In this document: positions 1 to 9,337 of the stretch, in pieces
How the letters are laid out: every line of letters starts with the position of its first letter
Position numbering within the stretch: the first letter of the stretch is position 1
Assembly: GCA_018399255.1 (NCBI GenBank)
Contig: JAGYPA010000027.1
Coordinates: 1 to 47,367, forward strand
Direction: 5' to 3'
Length of the DNA stretch: 47,367 bases
Source: Spirochaetales bacterium
GTDB taxonomy: Bacteria; Spirochaetota; Spirochaetia; JABMQR01
The notes under the pieces: model-generated
The model's input: only the letters and a program-made list of their open reading frames with translations
Told to the model about the DNA's origin: nothing
The model's database searches: none
Program-made: the position numbers and the translations under genes

Positions 1-285
1 GAATGAAACAGGGCATTTCTCATATGCTTTCCACCGATATGATCGACTGCCTTTGCTCCAGAGATTGGGGCCTTCAGCCGATCTGAACCCTGAATAGCGA
101 GGACCCGATCTTGGGGATAGCCTCTGCAGGAATGATACACTGTCTCTGTATTGTATCCTGCATCGATGCAGATCCCGGAGAGTGCATTATCCTCTTCTTA
201 ATGCTATACTATACGAAATTTGATTTACCTGTTGAGGAAATAGCAATAATGTATAAGTGGGCAGCATTGACTAAAGGAGCAGCAG
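1..285. other. left-edge region without a recognised gene
   Basis: No protein family is recognisable here. A short frame open from the left edge (ATG at 3, stop at 84-86) could be the last codons of a gene outside the window, but its composition does not identify it. A 63-codon frame starting at 111 overlaps the start of the TM2 gene in another frame and is cysteine-rich and featureless, so I do not call it. The last 65 bases hold the likely promoter and ribosome binding site of the TM2 gene. Confidence 0.4.
224..251 (+). promoter_or_regulatory. possible sigma-70 promoter for the TM2 gene
   Basis: TTTACC (224-229) and ATAATG (246-251) are separated by 16 bases, about 35 bases upstream of the ATG at 286. 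Each box is only a moderate match to consensus. AAGGAG lies just before the start codon as the ribosome binding site. Confidence 0.3.
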
Positions 286-510
286 ATGGAAAAACGTATT
301 GATAAGCATGTCTACACCTGGGTCGGGTCCTTCTTATTAGGAGGAATTGGGGTAGACAGATTTATGAGGGGACAAATCGGACTTGGGATTCTCAAATTGA
401 TAACAGCTGGATTATTTGGTCTATGGACGTTAATTGACTGGATAATTGCACTCACCAAGCTTGGTGAATATGACAGAGATTTTGTGTTTAAAGATGGTAA
501 TTGGGCGTAG
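286..510 (+). CDS. TM2-domain small membrane protein
   Basis: A 74-residue protein with the TM2-domain signature: a first membrane segment around residues 12-25 ending in GGIGVDRFMRG, then a second hydrophobic segment around residues 32-56 ending in a tryptophan-rich WTLIDWIIAL stretch. The G-x-G-x-DRF-x-x-G turn between two helices defines the family (PF05154). Its biochemical role in bacteria is not established. The start is supported by AAGGAG at normal spacing. It is a single gene, convergent with gltD, whose 3' end lies 135 bases away. The protein has no signal peptide and is predicted to sit in the inner membrane as a hairpin. Confidence 0.8.
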   Translation: MEKRIDKHVYTWVGSFLLGGIGVDRFMRGQIGLGILKLITAGLFGLWTLIDWIIALTKLGEYDRDFVFKDGNWA

Positions 511-644
511 TCCTTTTTTCGTTTTTCAGTTCATCTGCTAATCTGAAACACCATGTGCGTATCCAGATTGTTCTCACACGAGAAGGGGTACTCTCTATAT
601 GGTAAAACAACAGGTCCACATCTGCAGGGGGTTCTGCTGCCGGC

Positions 645-2156
645 TTATAAGCCGCTGAGATACTCGTGCACCATTTCGGCAGCCCGGCGTCCGTGATTAA
701 TAGCCCTTACCACCAGCGATGCACCCGTAACGGCATCTCCGGCAGCAAACACCCCCGTTACCGAAGTATGATAGCCGTCGTCAACCTGAACACTGCCGGT
801 CGAATCCTGCTCGAGCCCGAAATCATTAACCAGCTTTGATTCTCTGTGGGGGACAAACCCCATACTGAGCAGCACGAGATCGGCATCGAGCAGAAAATCG
901 GAACCGGGAATCTCGGTAAACCCCCGACCTTCCCATTGCAGCCTGGCACAGCCGACCTTGGTGACCCGCCCGCGCTCATTCCCTTCAAGCGAAGCCCCGC
1001 CAGATGAAAGTCCGCCAGATGAAAGTCCGCCAGGCGAGGACCCGCCAGATGAAGCCCCGTCAGAGGAAAGCCCTTCACCGTAGAATTTTTTCGTCAGCAC
1101 ACTCCAGACCCTGTCGCAGCCCTCCAGATGGGCGCTTGCAGTACGGAATATCCTCGGCCATTCGGGCCAGGGATTTCCTGCCTCCCGCTCTTCAGGAGGA
1201 GCCGGCAGCAGCTCCACCTGGGTAACCGACTTGCAGCCCCGGCGAATGGAGGTTCCGACACAGTCAGCCCCGGTATCGCCGCCGCCGATGACCACCACAT
1301 GCTTCCCGCAAGGATCTATCAGCTCATCGGCCGGAATCTCGTCCCCGTACAGCAGCTTTGTCTGCTGAGTAAGCAGTTCCATGGCAAAATGCACCCCCTT
1401 CAGATGGCGACCGGGAACAGCAATATCCCGCGGCTTAGGGGTACCGGAGGTAATCAGCACAGCGTCGTAATTCTTCATAATATACTTGGCAGACAAATCG
1501 TCCCCGACCGCAACATCGGTCTCAAACTTAACTCCCTCCTGCTCCATCTGACTGATCCGGCGGCTGATGAGCTGCTTCTCGAGCTTGTAGTTGGGAATAC
1601 CGTACTGCAGCGTTCCGCCGATACGGTCCGATTTCTCAAGCACCACCACCGAATGCCCCTTGCGGGCCAGCTGCTGGGCTGCGGCAAGCCCTGCCGGACC
1701 GGAACCGATAATCGCCGCAGTCCTGCCGGTTTTCACAGGAGCCGGCTCCGGGACAATCCAGCCCTCCTCCCACCCTTTTTCCGCAATTTGAAGCTCAATA
1801 TGGCGACAGGCCGTGGCAGCCTCATCAAGGGCCAGCGTACAGGAGGCTTCGCAGAGAGCCGGACAGACAAGGCCGGTAAACTCCGGAAAATTGTTTGTGG
1901 AGTGCATCAGGTCCAGCGCCTCTTTCCAGTCACCCCGATACACCGCATCGGAATAATCCGGGACAAGATTTCCCAGAGGGCATCCATAGGAGTGGCAAAA
2001 GGGAACCCCGCAGTCCATGCAGCGGGCTGCCTGCCGGCGGAGAGCCTCCTCGTCCAAGGGCACCTCAATCTCTCTGAAATCCATAACCCGTTCCTCGACC
2101 GGACGATATGCCGGCGTTACCCTTCCATACTCGAGAAAACCATCTGGCTTAGCCAT
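645..2156 (-). CDS. gltD: glutamate synthase small subunit (NADPH-GOGAT beta)
   Basis: This is the electron-input subunit of glutamate synthase. It oxidises NAD(P)H and passes electrons through FAD to the large subunit. Visible parts are an N-terminal iron-sulfur region (CMDCGVPFCHSYGCPLGN and CPALCEASC), an FAD Rossmann motif (IGSGPAGLAAAQQL), an NADP-binding motif (VVIGGGDTGADC) and the C-terminal AAGDAVTGASLVV flavin motif. The ATG at 2156 is chosen because GGAGGTG precedes it and it overlaps the gltB stop by 8 bases, the usual translational coupling; the longer frame to 2192 adds an arginine-rich, non-family extension. At about residues 360-390 a glycine/serine repeat (SSGGL/A type) is inserted in a loop where the family normally runs directly from 'TKKFYGE' to 'GRVTKV'. 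About 503 residues, slightly longer than usual because of this insert. Confidence 0.95.
   Translation of the reverse strand: MAKPDGFLEYGRVTPAYRPVEERVMDFREIEVPLDEEALRRQAARCMDCGVPFCHSYGCPLGNLVPDYSDAVYRGDWKEALDLMHSTNNFPEFTGLVCPALCEASCTLALDEAATACRHIELQIAEKGWEEGWIVPEPAPVKTGRTAAIIGSGPAGLAAAQQLARKGHSVVVLEKSDRIGGTLQYGIPNYKLEKQLISRRISQMEQEGVKFETDVAVGDDLSAKYIMKNYDAVLITSGTPKPRDIAVPGRHLKGVHFAMELLTQQTKLLYGDEIPADELIDPCGKHVVVIGGGDTGADCVGTSIRRGCKSVTQVELLPAPPEEREAGNPWPEWPRIFRTASAHLEGCDRVWSVLTKKFYGEGLSSDGASSGGSSPGGLSSGGLSSGGASLEGNERGRVTKVGCARLQWEGRGFTEIPGSDFLLDADLVLLSMGFVPHRESKLVNDFGLEQDSTGSVQVDDGYHTSVTGVFAAGDAVTGASLVVRAINHGRRAAEMVHEYLSGL
988..1077. repeat. 15-bp tandem repeat, six units, in frame within gltD
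   Basis: Six consecutive 15-base units with the core gatgaaagtccgcca (two exact copies at 1003-1032, the others diverged). On the coding strand they encode five-residue SSGGx units. The tract sits in a surface-loop position of GltD and keeps the frame. Confidence 0.9.
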
Positions 2157-5100
2157 TGAACACCTCCTCAGTCGCAGACACGGTCTCATCATCCCGGTTT
2201 TCGTTCATCTTCATCCGCTCGAGCACCTTGCGATAGTCAATGGGAATAACCTTCACGAAAAGCGGCAGCTGGGCTTCCCAGTCCTCCAGAATTCCAACCG
2301 CAGTGCGGCTGTTCGTCAGCTTAGCATGCTTTTCAATCAGGTTCCTGAGTTCTGCGCGGTCTTCCCTGCTCCAGACACTCTCCAGATCGACCATATCCAG
2401 ATTGCAGCGCGTATCAAAAAGCTCGGTGGGATCATAAACATACGCGATTCCGCCGCTCATCCCTGCGGCAAAATTTTTGCCGGTAGCACCGATAATGACT
2501 ACCGTGCCGCCGGTCATATACTCGCAGCCATGGTCTCCCACACCCTCAACCACCGCCACGGCACCGCTGTTGCGCACCGCAAAACGCTCACCAGCCCTCC
2601 CGTTGATGTATATCTCTCCGGCTGTCGCTCCGTAGAGCACTACATTGCCGCAGATAATATTGCGCTCAGGTCTGAATCCGGCATCTTTGGGCGGAACTAC
2701 CAAAATCCTGCCTCCGCTCATTCCCTTGGCCACATAATCGTTGGCATCACCCTCCAGCCTCAGGTGAACGCCCGGAGCAAGAAACGCCCCGAAACTCTGT
2801 CCGGCCGAACCCTGCAGATTGAGGGTAACGGTGCCGGAAGGAAGCCCTTCGGGACCAAAACGGCGGATAATCTCTCCGCTGAGCGCCGCCCCGATAGTCC
2901 GGTTAATATTTCTGACAGAAAGCTTGATGGTAATCGGAACCGGATCCTTCCAGAACTTCTTCAGCCGGGAATCGAGCTGCTGCTCAAATTCGGTCTTTTC
3001 CGTCTTCTTTGTACCTGGAACATGATGCAGAGGCTGCCCCTTGCGCATATGGGCGGTATTGAGAATCTTTTCGAGATTGACATTGTTAGCCTTCCAATGC
3101 TGTACAGCCGGCTCAAAATCGAGCCGGTCCACCCGCCCCACCATCTCCTCAACGGTTCGGTATCCCAGCTGCGCCATGACCTCCCGCAGTTCGGAAGCGA
3201 CAAACCGGAGGAAGGTGACCACATAGTCGGCCCGGCCGCGAAACTTTTTGCGCAGTTCGGGATCCTGCGTCGCAACCCCCACCGGACAGGTGTTCAGATG
3301 GCATTTTCGCATCATGACGCACCCGAGGGTAATCAGGATTGATGTACCGAAGCCGAACTCTTCCGCCCCGAGCATGGCGGCAATAGCCAGATCGCGTCCC
3401 GTTTTCAGGTGTCCGTCAACCTGGACAATAATCTTGTCCCGCAGATTGTTGAGCATGAGAGACTGCTGCGTTTCGGCCAGCCCGAGCTCCCACGGAAGTC
3501 CGGCATGCTTGATCGCTGTCAACGGGGAGGCTCCAGTTCCGCCGTTCTGCCCCGATATCAGGACCCGGTCGGCTTTCGCCTTGGCCACTCCCGAGGCGAT
3601 GGTCCCGACGCCGGCTTCCGAGACGAGCTTGACGGAAACCTCAGCCTTGCTGTTAACGGTCTTCAGGTCCTTGATCAGCTGGGCCAGATCTTCAATCGAA
3701 TAGATATCATGATGCGGCGGCGGAGAAATAAGCGTTACTCCGGGAGTCGTATGCCGAATTCTGGCTATATATTCCGACACTTTGTGGCCGGGCAGCTGTC
3801 CGCCCTCCCCCGGCTTCGCCCCCTGGGCCATCTTGATCTGCAGCTCATCGGCATTTACCAGATACTCCGCTGTAACCCCGAAGCGTCCGGAGGCAACCTG
3901 CTTAATCCGGGAGCGCTTTGAATCCCCGTCAGGAAGCGGGATATAGCGCTCAGGATCCTCGCCTCCCTCACCGCTGTTGCTTTTAGCCCCGATCCGGTTC
4001 ATGGCAATCGCTACCGTTTCATGGGCCTCCCTGCTGATAGAACCGATCGACATAGCCGCCGAAACAAAACGTCGGGTAATAGCCTCGACAGGCTCTACTT
4101 CTTCGAGCGGAACCGGATTAGCCGACTTGAAGCGGATAAGTCCCCGCAGGTCTCCATTGTCACGGTAGTAACCGTTCATAATGGCAGTAAATTCCTTGAA
4201 CACGGCGTAATCCGCGGTACGGGTCGCATGCTGCAGCTTGTAGATGCTTTCCGGCGTCCAGTAGTGCTTTTCACTGCTGCGCCGATAGCGATAGGACCCG
4301 CCCGGTTCAAGCAGCTTCGGGACAATCCGGCTTTCGGGATAGGCCTGGGAAATACGCATCGCTGCCTCCCGGCTGATCTCCTTCAGGCCGATTCCCCCGA
4401 TCCGCGAGATGGTACCGGTAAAATAGGTCTCGATAATCTCATCGTTCAGTCCGACTGCCTCAAATATCTGCGTCCCGAAAAAACTGTGCAGGGTCGATAT
4501 GCCCATTCTGCTGAAGGTCTTCAGCAGGCCTTTCTTTACCGCGTTCACATAATTATCCGATGCTGTCTCAGGAATCATCTCCCCGAGCTTGCCGGTTTCC
4601 GCAAGATCCCTCACGGTCGAGAAGGCAATGTAGGGACAGACGGCATCGACCCCGAAGGCCACATGCAGGGCAAAGTGGAAGACTTCCCGCGCTTCGCCGG
4701 TCTCCACGATAATTCCGATTTTCCCCCGCAGTCCCTTGCGGATCATATGGTGATGGAGCCCCGATGCCGCGAGCAGGGACGGGATGGGTGCGAGGTTTTC
4801 ACCGATATTCCGGTCGGTGAGGATCATCAGCGATATGCCCTGCGCCGCCAGCTCTTCCGCTCTTGCAAAAACCCGCTCAAGGGCTGTCTTCAGGTTTTTC
4901 CCGGTATCATCGGGAACGAAGGTGATATCGAGATCGGCGGTCCGCAGGTCGGGGTGGCTGCTGCTGCGCAGCCGCATCATATCCCGGCTGCTGAGAATGG
5001 GATGACTCAGCTTGAGGGCCCGGTATTGGGTCTGGTCGATATCCAGCGGGTTGCTCTCGTTCTCGATATAGCTTTCGAGGGACATGACCAGCTGTTCCCG

Positions 5101-6813
5101 CAGGGGATCGATAGGCGGGTTAGTCACCTGGGCAAACATCTGCTTGAAATAACTGAAGAGCAGCTGGGATTTGCTCGAGAGCAGTGCAAGACCGACATCG
5201 TTTCCCATGGAACCGATAGCTTCCTGCCCCTGCTTTGCCATCGGGATCATCAGGGTCTTGAGGTCTTCATCGGTATACCCGAAAGCTATCTGGCGCACAA
5301 GCAGCTCGTCTTTATCAATTTTAGGCACGCCTGAAGGCATAAAGAGTCCTCTCAGGTCGATCCGGCGGTCCTTTACCCAGCGCCGATAGGGATACTGGCG
5401 CGATATTTTTGCCTTGATTTCATTATCCGGCACAATCCGATGCTGTTCGAGGTCGACGAGGAACATTTTTCCCGGCTGCAGCCGTCCTTTGGCCAGGATT
5501 GACTTGGGAGCAATATCCACCACTCCCGATTCCGAAGCGAGCACAATGAGCCCTTCGCGGGTTATCGTGTAGCGGGCGGGACGCAGTCCGTTACGGTCCA
5601 GGGTAGCGCCGATGTACCGTCCGTCAGTAAAAACCACGGCGGCCGGTCCGTCCCAGGGTTCCATAATAGTTGTGTGGTACTCGTAAAATGCCCGTTTGTC
5701 GGCACTCATCTGGATATCGGGTGAATAGGCTTCCGGAATCATCATCATCATGACGTGCGGAACTGAGCGTCCGGCCATAGTAAAGAGTTCCAGGACATTG
5801 TCAAATATTGCTGAATCGCTGCCGGTTTCATCAATTACCGGGCTGACATCCTGCAGACGATCGCCGAGCACTTTGGACGACATGTATCCTTCCCGCGCAT
5901 GCTGACGGCTTATGTTGCCGCGGATGGTGTTTATTTCCCCATTATGAGCCAGATAGCGGAACGGCTGCGCCAGCCGCCACTCAGGCAGGGTGTTTGTGCT
6001 GAAGCGGGAGTGTACTATGGCGAAGGCCGAGGTGAAGTACTCATCATACAGGTCGGGATAATAGGCGGATACCTGCTCCCCGGTGAGCAGACCTTTATAG
6101 ACGATTACCCGTGAGGAGAGGCTGCAGATGTAGGATTGGCTGATATCATAGGCTGATATTCCCGCCCACCTTTTCTCTATCCTGCGTCGTATTATGTATA
6201 ATTCACGTTCTATTTCGCCAGCCGGGACCTGCGGAAGGGTGAGGAAAAACTGGGCTGATGCCGGTTCGGTGGAGAGCGCCAGTTCGCCGAGGCACGAGCT
6301 GTCAGTCGGTACGGTGCGCCAGCCGGCAAGAACGCCGCCCGATTCCGCTATAACCTCCTCAACTGCTTTCCTGCAAAGTTGAGCAGCTTCCCCATTCCGG
6401 GGAAGAAACAGCATGCCCACCCCGTAGGTCCCCGAGGCAGGGAGTTTCATCTCCCGACAGACCCGTTTGAAGAAGCCGTCAGGTATCGCGGCCATGATGC
6501 CTGCTCCGTCTCCGGTGCGCGAATCGCCCCCGACAGCACCGCGATGCTGCAGATTTATCAGGATGCTGATGCCCTCGCGAACTACCGAATGGCGTGCTTC
6601 ACCATCAAGGTGGGCTATGAACCCTATTCCGCAGCTGTCATGCTCAAACCGGGGAGCATAGAGTCCCGAGGCTGCCGGAGCTCCGGCAGCATTGCGGTTT
6701 ACGAATGTATTGCGGAAACCGGACGCCTGAGCAACGGATGCGACGTTATCGGTATCGACGGTTTCCAACGTGCTGACAGCTAAATTCATGGCTGATTGAC
6801 CGGACTGCTGCAT
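2149..6813 (-). CDS. gltB: glutamate synthase large subunit (GOGAT alpha)
   Basis: This subunit takes the amide nitrogen of glutamine and transfers it to 2-oxoglutarate, giving two glutamates. The order is standard: a short propeptide, then FEHDSCGIGF with the N-terminal catalytic cysteine of the class II glutaminase domain (about residues 55-440), a central domain, the FMN synthase domain with CHLNTCPVGVATQ contributing the 3Fe-4S cluster (about residues 1110-1140), and the C-terminal glutamate synthase beta-helix domain with repeated GxxxGG turns (GGTVVIIGATGKNFAAGMSGG). Length of about 1554 residues fits the family. The ATG at 6813 is preferred because AGGGGGG lies 5 bases upstream; a TTG start at 6852 would place the start codon inside an apparent operator. 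It is first gene of a gltB-gltD operon with its own promoter at 6883-6911. Confidence 0.96.
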   Translation of the reverse strand: MQQSGQSAMNLAVSTLETVDTDNVASVAQASGFRNTFVNRNAAGAPAASGLYAPRFEHDSCGIGFIAHLDGEARHSVVREGISILINLQHRGAVGGDSRTGDGAGIMAAIPDGFFKRVCREMKLPASGTYGVGMLFLPRNGEAAQLCRKAVEEVIAESGGVLAGWRTVPTDSSCLGELALSTEPASAQFFLTLPQVPAGEIERELYIIRRRIEKRWAGISAYDISQSYICSLSSRVIVYKGLLTGEQVSAYYPDLYDEYFTSAFAIVHSRFSTNTLPEWRLAQPFRYLAHNGEINTIRGNISRQHAREGYMSSKVLGDRLQDVSPVIDETGSDSAIFDNVLELFTMAGRSVPHVMMMMIPEAYSPDIQMSADKRAFYEYHTTIMEPWDGPAAVVFTDGRYIGATLDRNGLRPARYTITREGLIVLASESGVVDIAPKSILAKGRLQPGKMFLVDLEQHRIVPDNEIKAKISRQYPYRRWVKDRRIDLRGLFMPSGVPKIDKDELLVRQIAFGYTDEDLKTLMIPMAKQGQEAIGSMGNDVGLALLSSKSQLLFSYFKQMFAQVTNPPIDPLREQLVMSLESYIENESNPLDIDQTQYRALKLSHPILSSRDMMRLRSSSHPDLRTADLDITFVPDDTGKNLKTALERVFARAEELAAQGISLMILTDRNIGENLAPIPSLLAASGLHHHMIRKGLRGKIGIIVETGEAREVFHFALHVAFGVDAVCPYIAFSTVRDLAETGKLGEMIPETASDNYVNAVKKGLLKTFSRMGISTLHSFFGTQIFEAVGLNDEIIETYFTGTISRIGGIGLKEISREAAMRISQAYPESRIVPKLLEPGGSYRYRRSSEKHYWTPESIYKLQHATRTADYAVFKEFTAIMNGYYRDNGDLRGLIRFKSANPVPLEEVEPVEAITRRFVSAAMSIGSISREAHETVAIAMNRIGAKSNSGEGGEDPERYIPLPDGDSKRSRIKQVASGRFGVTAEYLVNADELQIKMAQGAKPGEGGQLPGHKVSEYIARIRHTTPGVTLISPPPHHDIYSIEDLAQLIKDLKTVNSKAEVSVKLVSEAGVGTIASGVAKAKADRVLISGQNGGTGASPLTAIKHAGLPWELGLAETQQSLMLNNLRDKIIVQVDGHLKTGRDLAIAAMLGAEEFGFGTSILITLGCVMMRKCHLNTCPVGVATQDPELRKKFRGRADYVVTFLRFVASELREVMAQLGYRTVEEMVGRVDRLDFEPAVQHWKANNVNLEKILNTAHMRKGQPLHHVPGTKKTEKTEFEQQLDSRLKKFWKDPVPITIKLSVRNINRTIGAALSGEIIRRFGPEGLPSGTVTLNLQGSAGQSFGAFLAPGVHLRLEGDANDYVAKGMSGGRILVVPPKDAGFRPERNIICGNVVLYGATAGEIYINGRAGERFAVRNSGAVAVVEGVGDHGCEYMTGGTVVIIGATGKNFAAGMSGGIAYVYDPTELFDTRCNLDMVDLESVWSREDRAELRNLIEKHAKLTNSRTAVGILEDWEAQLPLFVKVIPIDYRKVLERMKMNENRDDETVSATEEVFNG

Positions 6814-6837
6814 AATCCCCCCTTCCTCAACACTTTC

Positions 6838-6892
6838 TGCATATTTATGCAATAAGTATCCAATGCACTGCTGCTTTTCCGCATACTATGCA
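6838..6892. promoter_or_regulatory. pair of TGCATA-n-TATGCA palindromes at the gltBD promoter
   Basis: TGCATATTTATGCA (6838-6851) is a perfect palindrome with 6-base arms. CGCATACTATGCA (6880-6892) has the same arms with one mismatch and a 1-base centre. Their centres are about 41.5 bases apart, close to four helical turns, so one protein could contact both on one face. The upstream copy overlaps the -10 box and the other lies in the leader. This arrangement suggests a repressor operator pair; the regulator is not identifiable from the window. Confidence 0.6.
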
Positions 6893-6911
6893 AATAGACT
6901 GAGAGGGTCAA
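6883..6911 (-). promoter_or_regulatory. gltBD promoter
   Basis: On the minus strand TTGACC (6906-6911) is followed after exactly 17 bases by TAGTAT (6883-6888). Transcription would start near 6876, leaving a leader of about 60 bases before the gltB ATG. The -10 box lies inside one of the two matching palindromes. Confidence 0.65.
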
Positions 6912-7070
6912 TATCCAATCTGTTCCCAATTGAGAGGAGAAAGGAGTGCTCTTTTTTACTTAGCTTAGGTTTTCCTGAGTTTTTTTATAAATTTCTACGC
7001 TATGAATAAAAATACAGAAAATAACTCATACATTCAGCGGAACCGGACAGGGTATCTTTTTTTCTGGAAA

Positions 7071-8174
7071 TTACCGGATTTGTTCCATTGCCTGGCTGTA
7101 TTCCTCAACAGCCATTTTCAGCTGCTCGAGTTTTCTGGCTGCTTTGGGGTTTCCCGTCTGGAGATAGATTTCTTCCATGAGCTTAACAGCCTTATCCAAT
7201 TCCCCTTTCACCTCATAGAGAATAACCGCATTGTACCCGGCTGCATAATTACCGGTCCTGTTCCAGACTTGAAGATAGATTTCCTGGGCCTGATTCCAGC
7301 TGCCGGCTTTCACAAGCTTTTCAGCCTGATCCATCTTGGGATTTTTCTCGGTATCTTTCTCCAGATAGCGAACCTCATGGACGGTACGGGGTACCAGCTG
7401 GTTGCGGATATCCCCGGCTATTGAGGAAATGATTGTCTGGTAGAGGCTGAAGAGTGACGGCGCCTTGAACGCGTCTTCATCTTCAATCCCAACCCCAATC
7501 CTGGTCCTGCGTCTGGCTTCTTCCTGAAAGGACCGGACGGCGATAATTTTGTTTTTTCTGATATCCAGTATGCTGTAACTGAACTCCAGCGAAACTTCCT
7601 GCAGCAGGCTCTTCTCAATCACGATGGTCGGCTCACTCTCACCTTCGCCTTCACCCTCACCTTCCCCTTCATCGCCCCCGCTTTCAGCCGGGATGACAAT
7701 TTCCTCTTCCACTACCTGCTCATTGAAGCGTACATTATCTATGCGTCCTATCAGGCTGGCTGTCACACTGAATTCATTTATCAGGATGTCTCTCAGATAT
7801 GCCCCCGTCTTTGATGATCCCTGGTAGGGCCTCAGCTGGGCGGGGGGAATTATCGTAAAATATCTCGACTGCTGAAGCTTGTATATAATCTGTTTTTCAA
7901 ACTCATTGGCAATATCCCGCTCGAGGAAGGGCGAAAACCCGGTCGGCTGGTCTATCTCTCTTCCAAAAAGCAGATTGACAAAAATTGAACCGGCAAAGTC
8001 TATCATGGAGAATTCATAGGGCTCTATCTCGAATACGGCAAGATGTGAATACTCCGACATGGTGATTTCTGCCGGCTTGACCACATCGAAGGCAACACTT
8101 GTGGCACAGCTGCTGGTTAAAAGCAGAATCCCCAGCAGCAGTACTGCCGTCGACATGATACCTTTCATTTTCAT
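7071..8174 (-). CDS. TPR-containing lipoprotein of unknown function
   Basis: A 367-residue protein starting MKMKGIM with a hydrophobic signal segment and a lipobox LLTSSC around residue 23, so it should be exported and lipid-anchored. The middle part has alternating beta/alpha character (ILDIRKNKIIAVRSF) reminiscent of lipoprotein assembly-factor folds, but I cannot assign a family. The C-terminal 100 residues contain helical repeats (AEKLVKAGSWNQAQEIYLQ, GYNAVILYEVKGELDKAVKLMEE) typical of TPRs. A run of GE dipeptides (about residues 165-177, from 7640-7680) forms an acidic linker and is one of the repeat tracts of this window. The start at 8174 is chosen over an upstream one because AAGAGG precedes it and the signal peptide then begins at the N terminus. 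It is a single gene between gltB and pdxA, same strand. Confidence 0.75.
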   Translation of the reverse strand: MKMKGIMSTAVLLLGILLLTSSCATSVAFDVVKPAEITMSEYSHLAVFEIEPYEFSMIDFAGSIFVNLLFGREIDQPTGFSPFLERDIANEFEKQIIYKLQQSRYFTIIPPAQLRPYQGSSKTGAYLRDILINEFSVTASLIGRIDNVRFNEQVVEEEIVIPAESGGDEGEGEGEGEGESEPTIVIEKSLLQEVSLEFSYSILDIRKNKIIAVRSFQEEARRRTRIGVGIEDEDAFKAPSLFSLYQTIISSIAGDIRNQLVPRTVHEVRYLEKDTEKNPKMDQAEKLVKAGSWNQAQEIYLQVWNRTGNYAAGYNAVILYEVKGELDKAVKLMEEIYLQTGNPKAARKLEQLKMAVEEYSQAMEQIR

Positions 8175-8305
8175 ACATAACCTCTTTTTGTAATTTTCTG
8201 CAGGGTAATGGCAGGGTGTTCGGAAATTTCCCACTGCTATTGACTTCTTTCCCTACAACCAGTGGAACCGCCCGCGGGTTACGCAGGCAGCGGTTATTTT
8301 CAGGC

Positions 8306-9337
8306 TCAGTCCCGCTTGCCGGCGGCAATATACAGCGGAGCATACCTGGCCGCTACCCGGAGAGCCTCTATCATACTGATCGCTGAGGCGGCCCCGGTTC
8401 CTGCAATATCAAAGGCCGTGCCGTGATCTACCGATGTGCGGAGAAAGGGAAGCCCGAGGGTTACGGAAACAGTCCGCTCAAAATCGAGGGTTTTGGCAGC
8501 AATATGCCCCTGATCATGATATAACGAAAGCACCGCGCTGTACATACCGATTTTAGCCTGATGGAACACCGAGTCCGCTCCAATCGGGCCCACTACCAGA
8601 TTTCCCGCAAGCCTGGCTTTTTCCACGGCGGGCCTAACTGCTTCTTCATCCTCATTTCCGAACAGTCCATGCTCACCGGAGTGGGGATTAAGCCCTGCCG
8701 CAGCCAGCGGTCTGGTCTGGTCATCACCCAGCTGCTTCAGGGCATCAAGGCACCGGTCAATATAGCGGGAAACGCGCTCTTCTGTCACCATAGTGCAGGC
8801 TTTACTGAGAGATACATGCCGGCTTAAAAAGAAAATCCGGAGACCGAGGGTTTCAAACATCGTGAGGGGGTCTTCTGTGCCGGTCAGTCCACCCAGTATT
8901 TCCGTGTGACCAATATACGGCACTCCGGCTGCCTGAAGAGACTCCTTGTTAATAGGGCCGGTAACAAGAACCTCGGCAATCCCCGCCTGGATAAGTTCCA
9001 CGGCAGCGGCTATATACGTGTAGGCAGCTGCCCCGCAGGCTGCATCCACCGTCCCGTACGGTACCGGTCTGCCTTGAAGAGCATTGCAGTCGTAGATTAC
9101 CGGGCTGTTGTCGGATACCGCTGCCAGGTGGGCTCTCAGTGCTTCTTGTGAGGATACTGCGGGAATATCGAGGCTGATTTCGCAGCGGCCGGCAGCGGCC
9201 AGAAGTACCGCCTGATCACAGACAATTACCGGCTTCACCTGATAATCCCAAACTCCTGAGACAGCTTTTACGATTATTTCTGCCCCGATCCCGGCAGGGT
9301 CTCCGGCTGATACGGCCAATACTGGTATAGCATTCAT
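8306..9337 (-). CDS. pdxA: 4-hydroxythreonine-4-phosphate dehydrogenase (PdxA family)
   Basis: PdxA oxidises 4-phospho-hydroxy-L-threonine in the DXP-dependent pathway to pyridoxal 5'-phosphate. The 343-residue protein shows the family hallmarks: SAGDPAGIGAEI at the N terminus, VTGPINKESL, YIGHTEIL, LNPHSGEHGLFGNED (metal and substrate ligands), and YHDQGHIAAKTLDFERTVSVTLGLPFLRTS split here across two conserved blocks, ending in the VDHGTAFDIAG motif. The ATG at 9337 has AAGGGGAG upstream; longer frames lack family sequence. PdxA2-type D-threonate 4-phosphate dehydrogenases share these motifs, but no D-threonate kinase is nearby, so the vitamin B6 role is favoured. It is divergent from ogt, sharing a 126-base intergenic region. 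Confidence 0.9.
   Translation of the reverse strand: MNAIPVLAVSAGDPAGIGAEIIVKAVSGVWDYQVKPVIVCDQAVLLAAAGRCEISLDIPAVSSQEALRAHLAAVSDNSPVIYDCNALQGRPVPYGTVDAACGAAAYTYIAAAVELIQAGIAEVLVTGPINKESLQAAGVPYIGHTEILGGLTGTEDPLTMFETLGLRIFFLSRHVSLSKACTMVTEERVSRYIDRCLDALKQLGDDQTRPLAAAGLNPHSGEHGLFGNEDEEAVRPAVEKARLAGNLVVGPIGADSVFHQAKIGMYSAVLSLYHDQGHIAAKTLDFERTVSVTLGLPFLRTSVDHGTAFDIAGTGAASAISMIEALRVAARYAPLYIAAGKRD

Noticed and set aside
111..302. 63-codon open frame before the TM2 gene
   Set aside because: Cysteine-rich, no family, no ribosome binding site, and overlaps the TM2 start in another frame.
641..654. CGGCTTATAAGCCG palindrome at the gltD stop as a terminator
   Set aside because: Too short a stem once a loop is allowed, and no T-run follows on the minus strand.
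2017..5334. Long plus-strand open frames opposite gltB (2017-3342 and 4021-5334, over 430 codons each)
   Set aside because: They are antisense shadows of the conserved gltB/gltD genes, lack family motifs and ribosome binding sites, and arise from the codon bias of the minus strand.
6814..6852. Extended gltB start at TTG 6852
   Set aside because: Lies inside the downstream palindrome with no ribosome binding site, whereas ATG 6813 has AGGGGGG at correct spacing.
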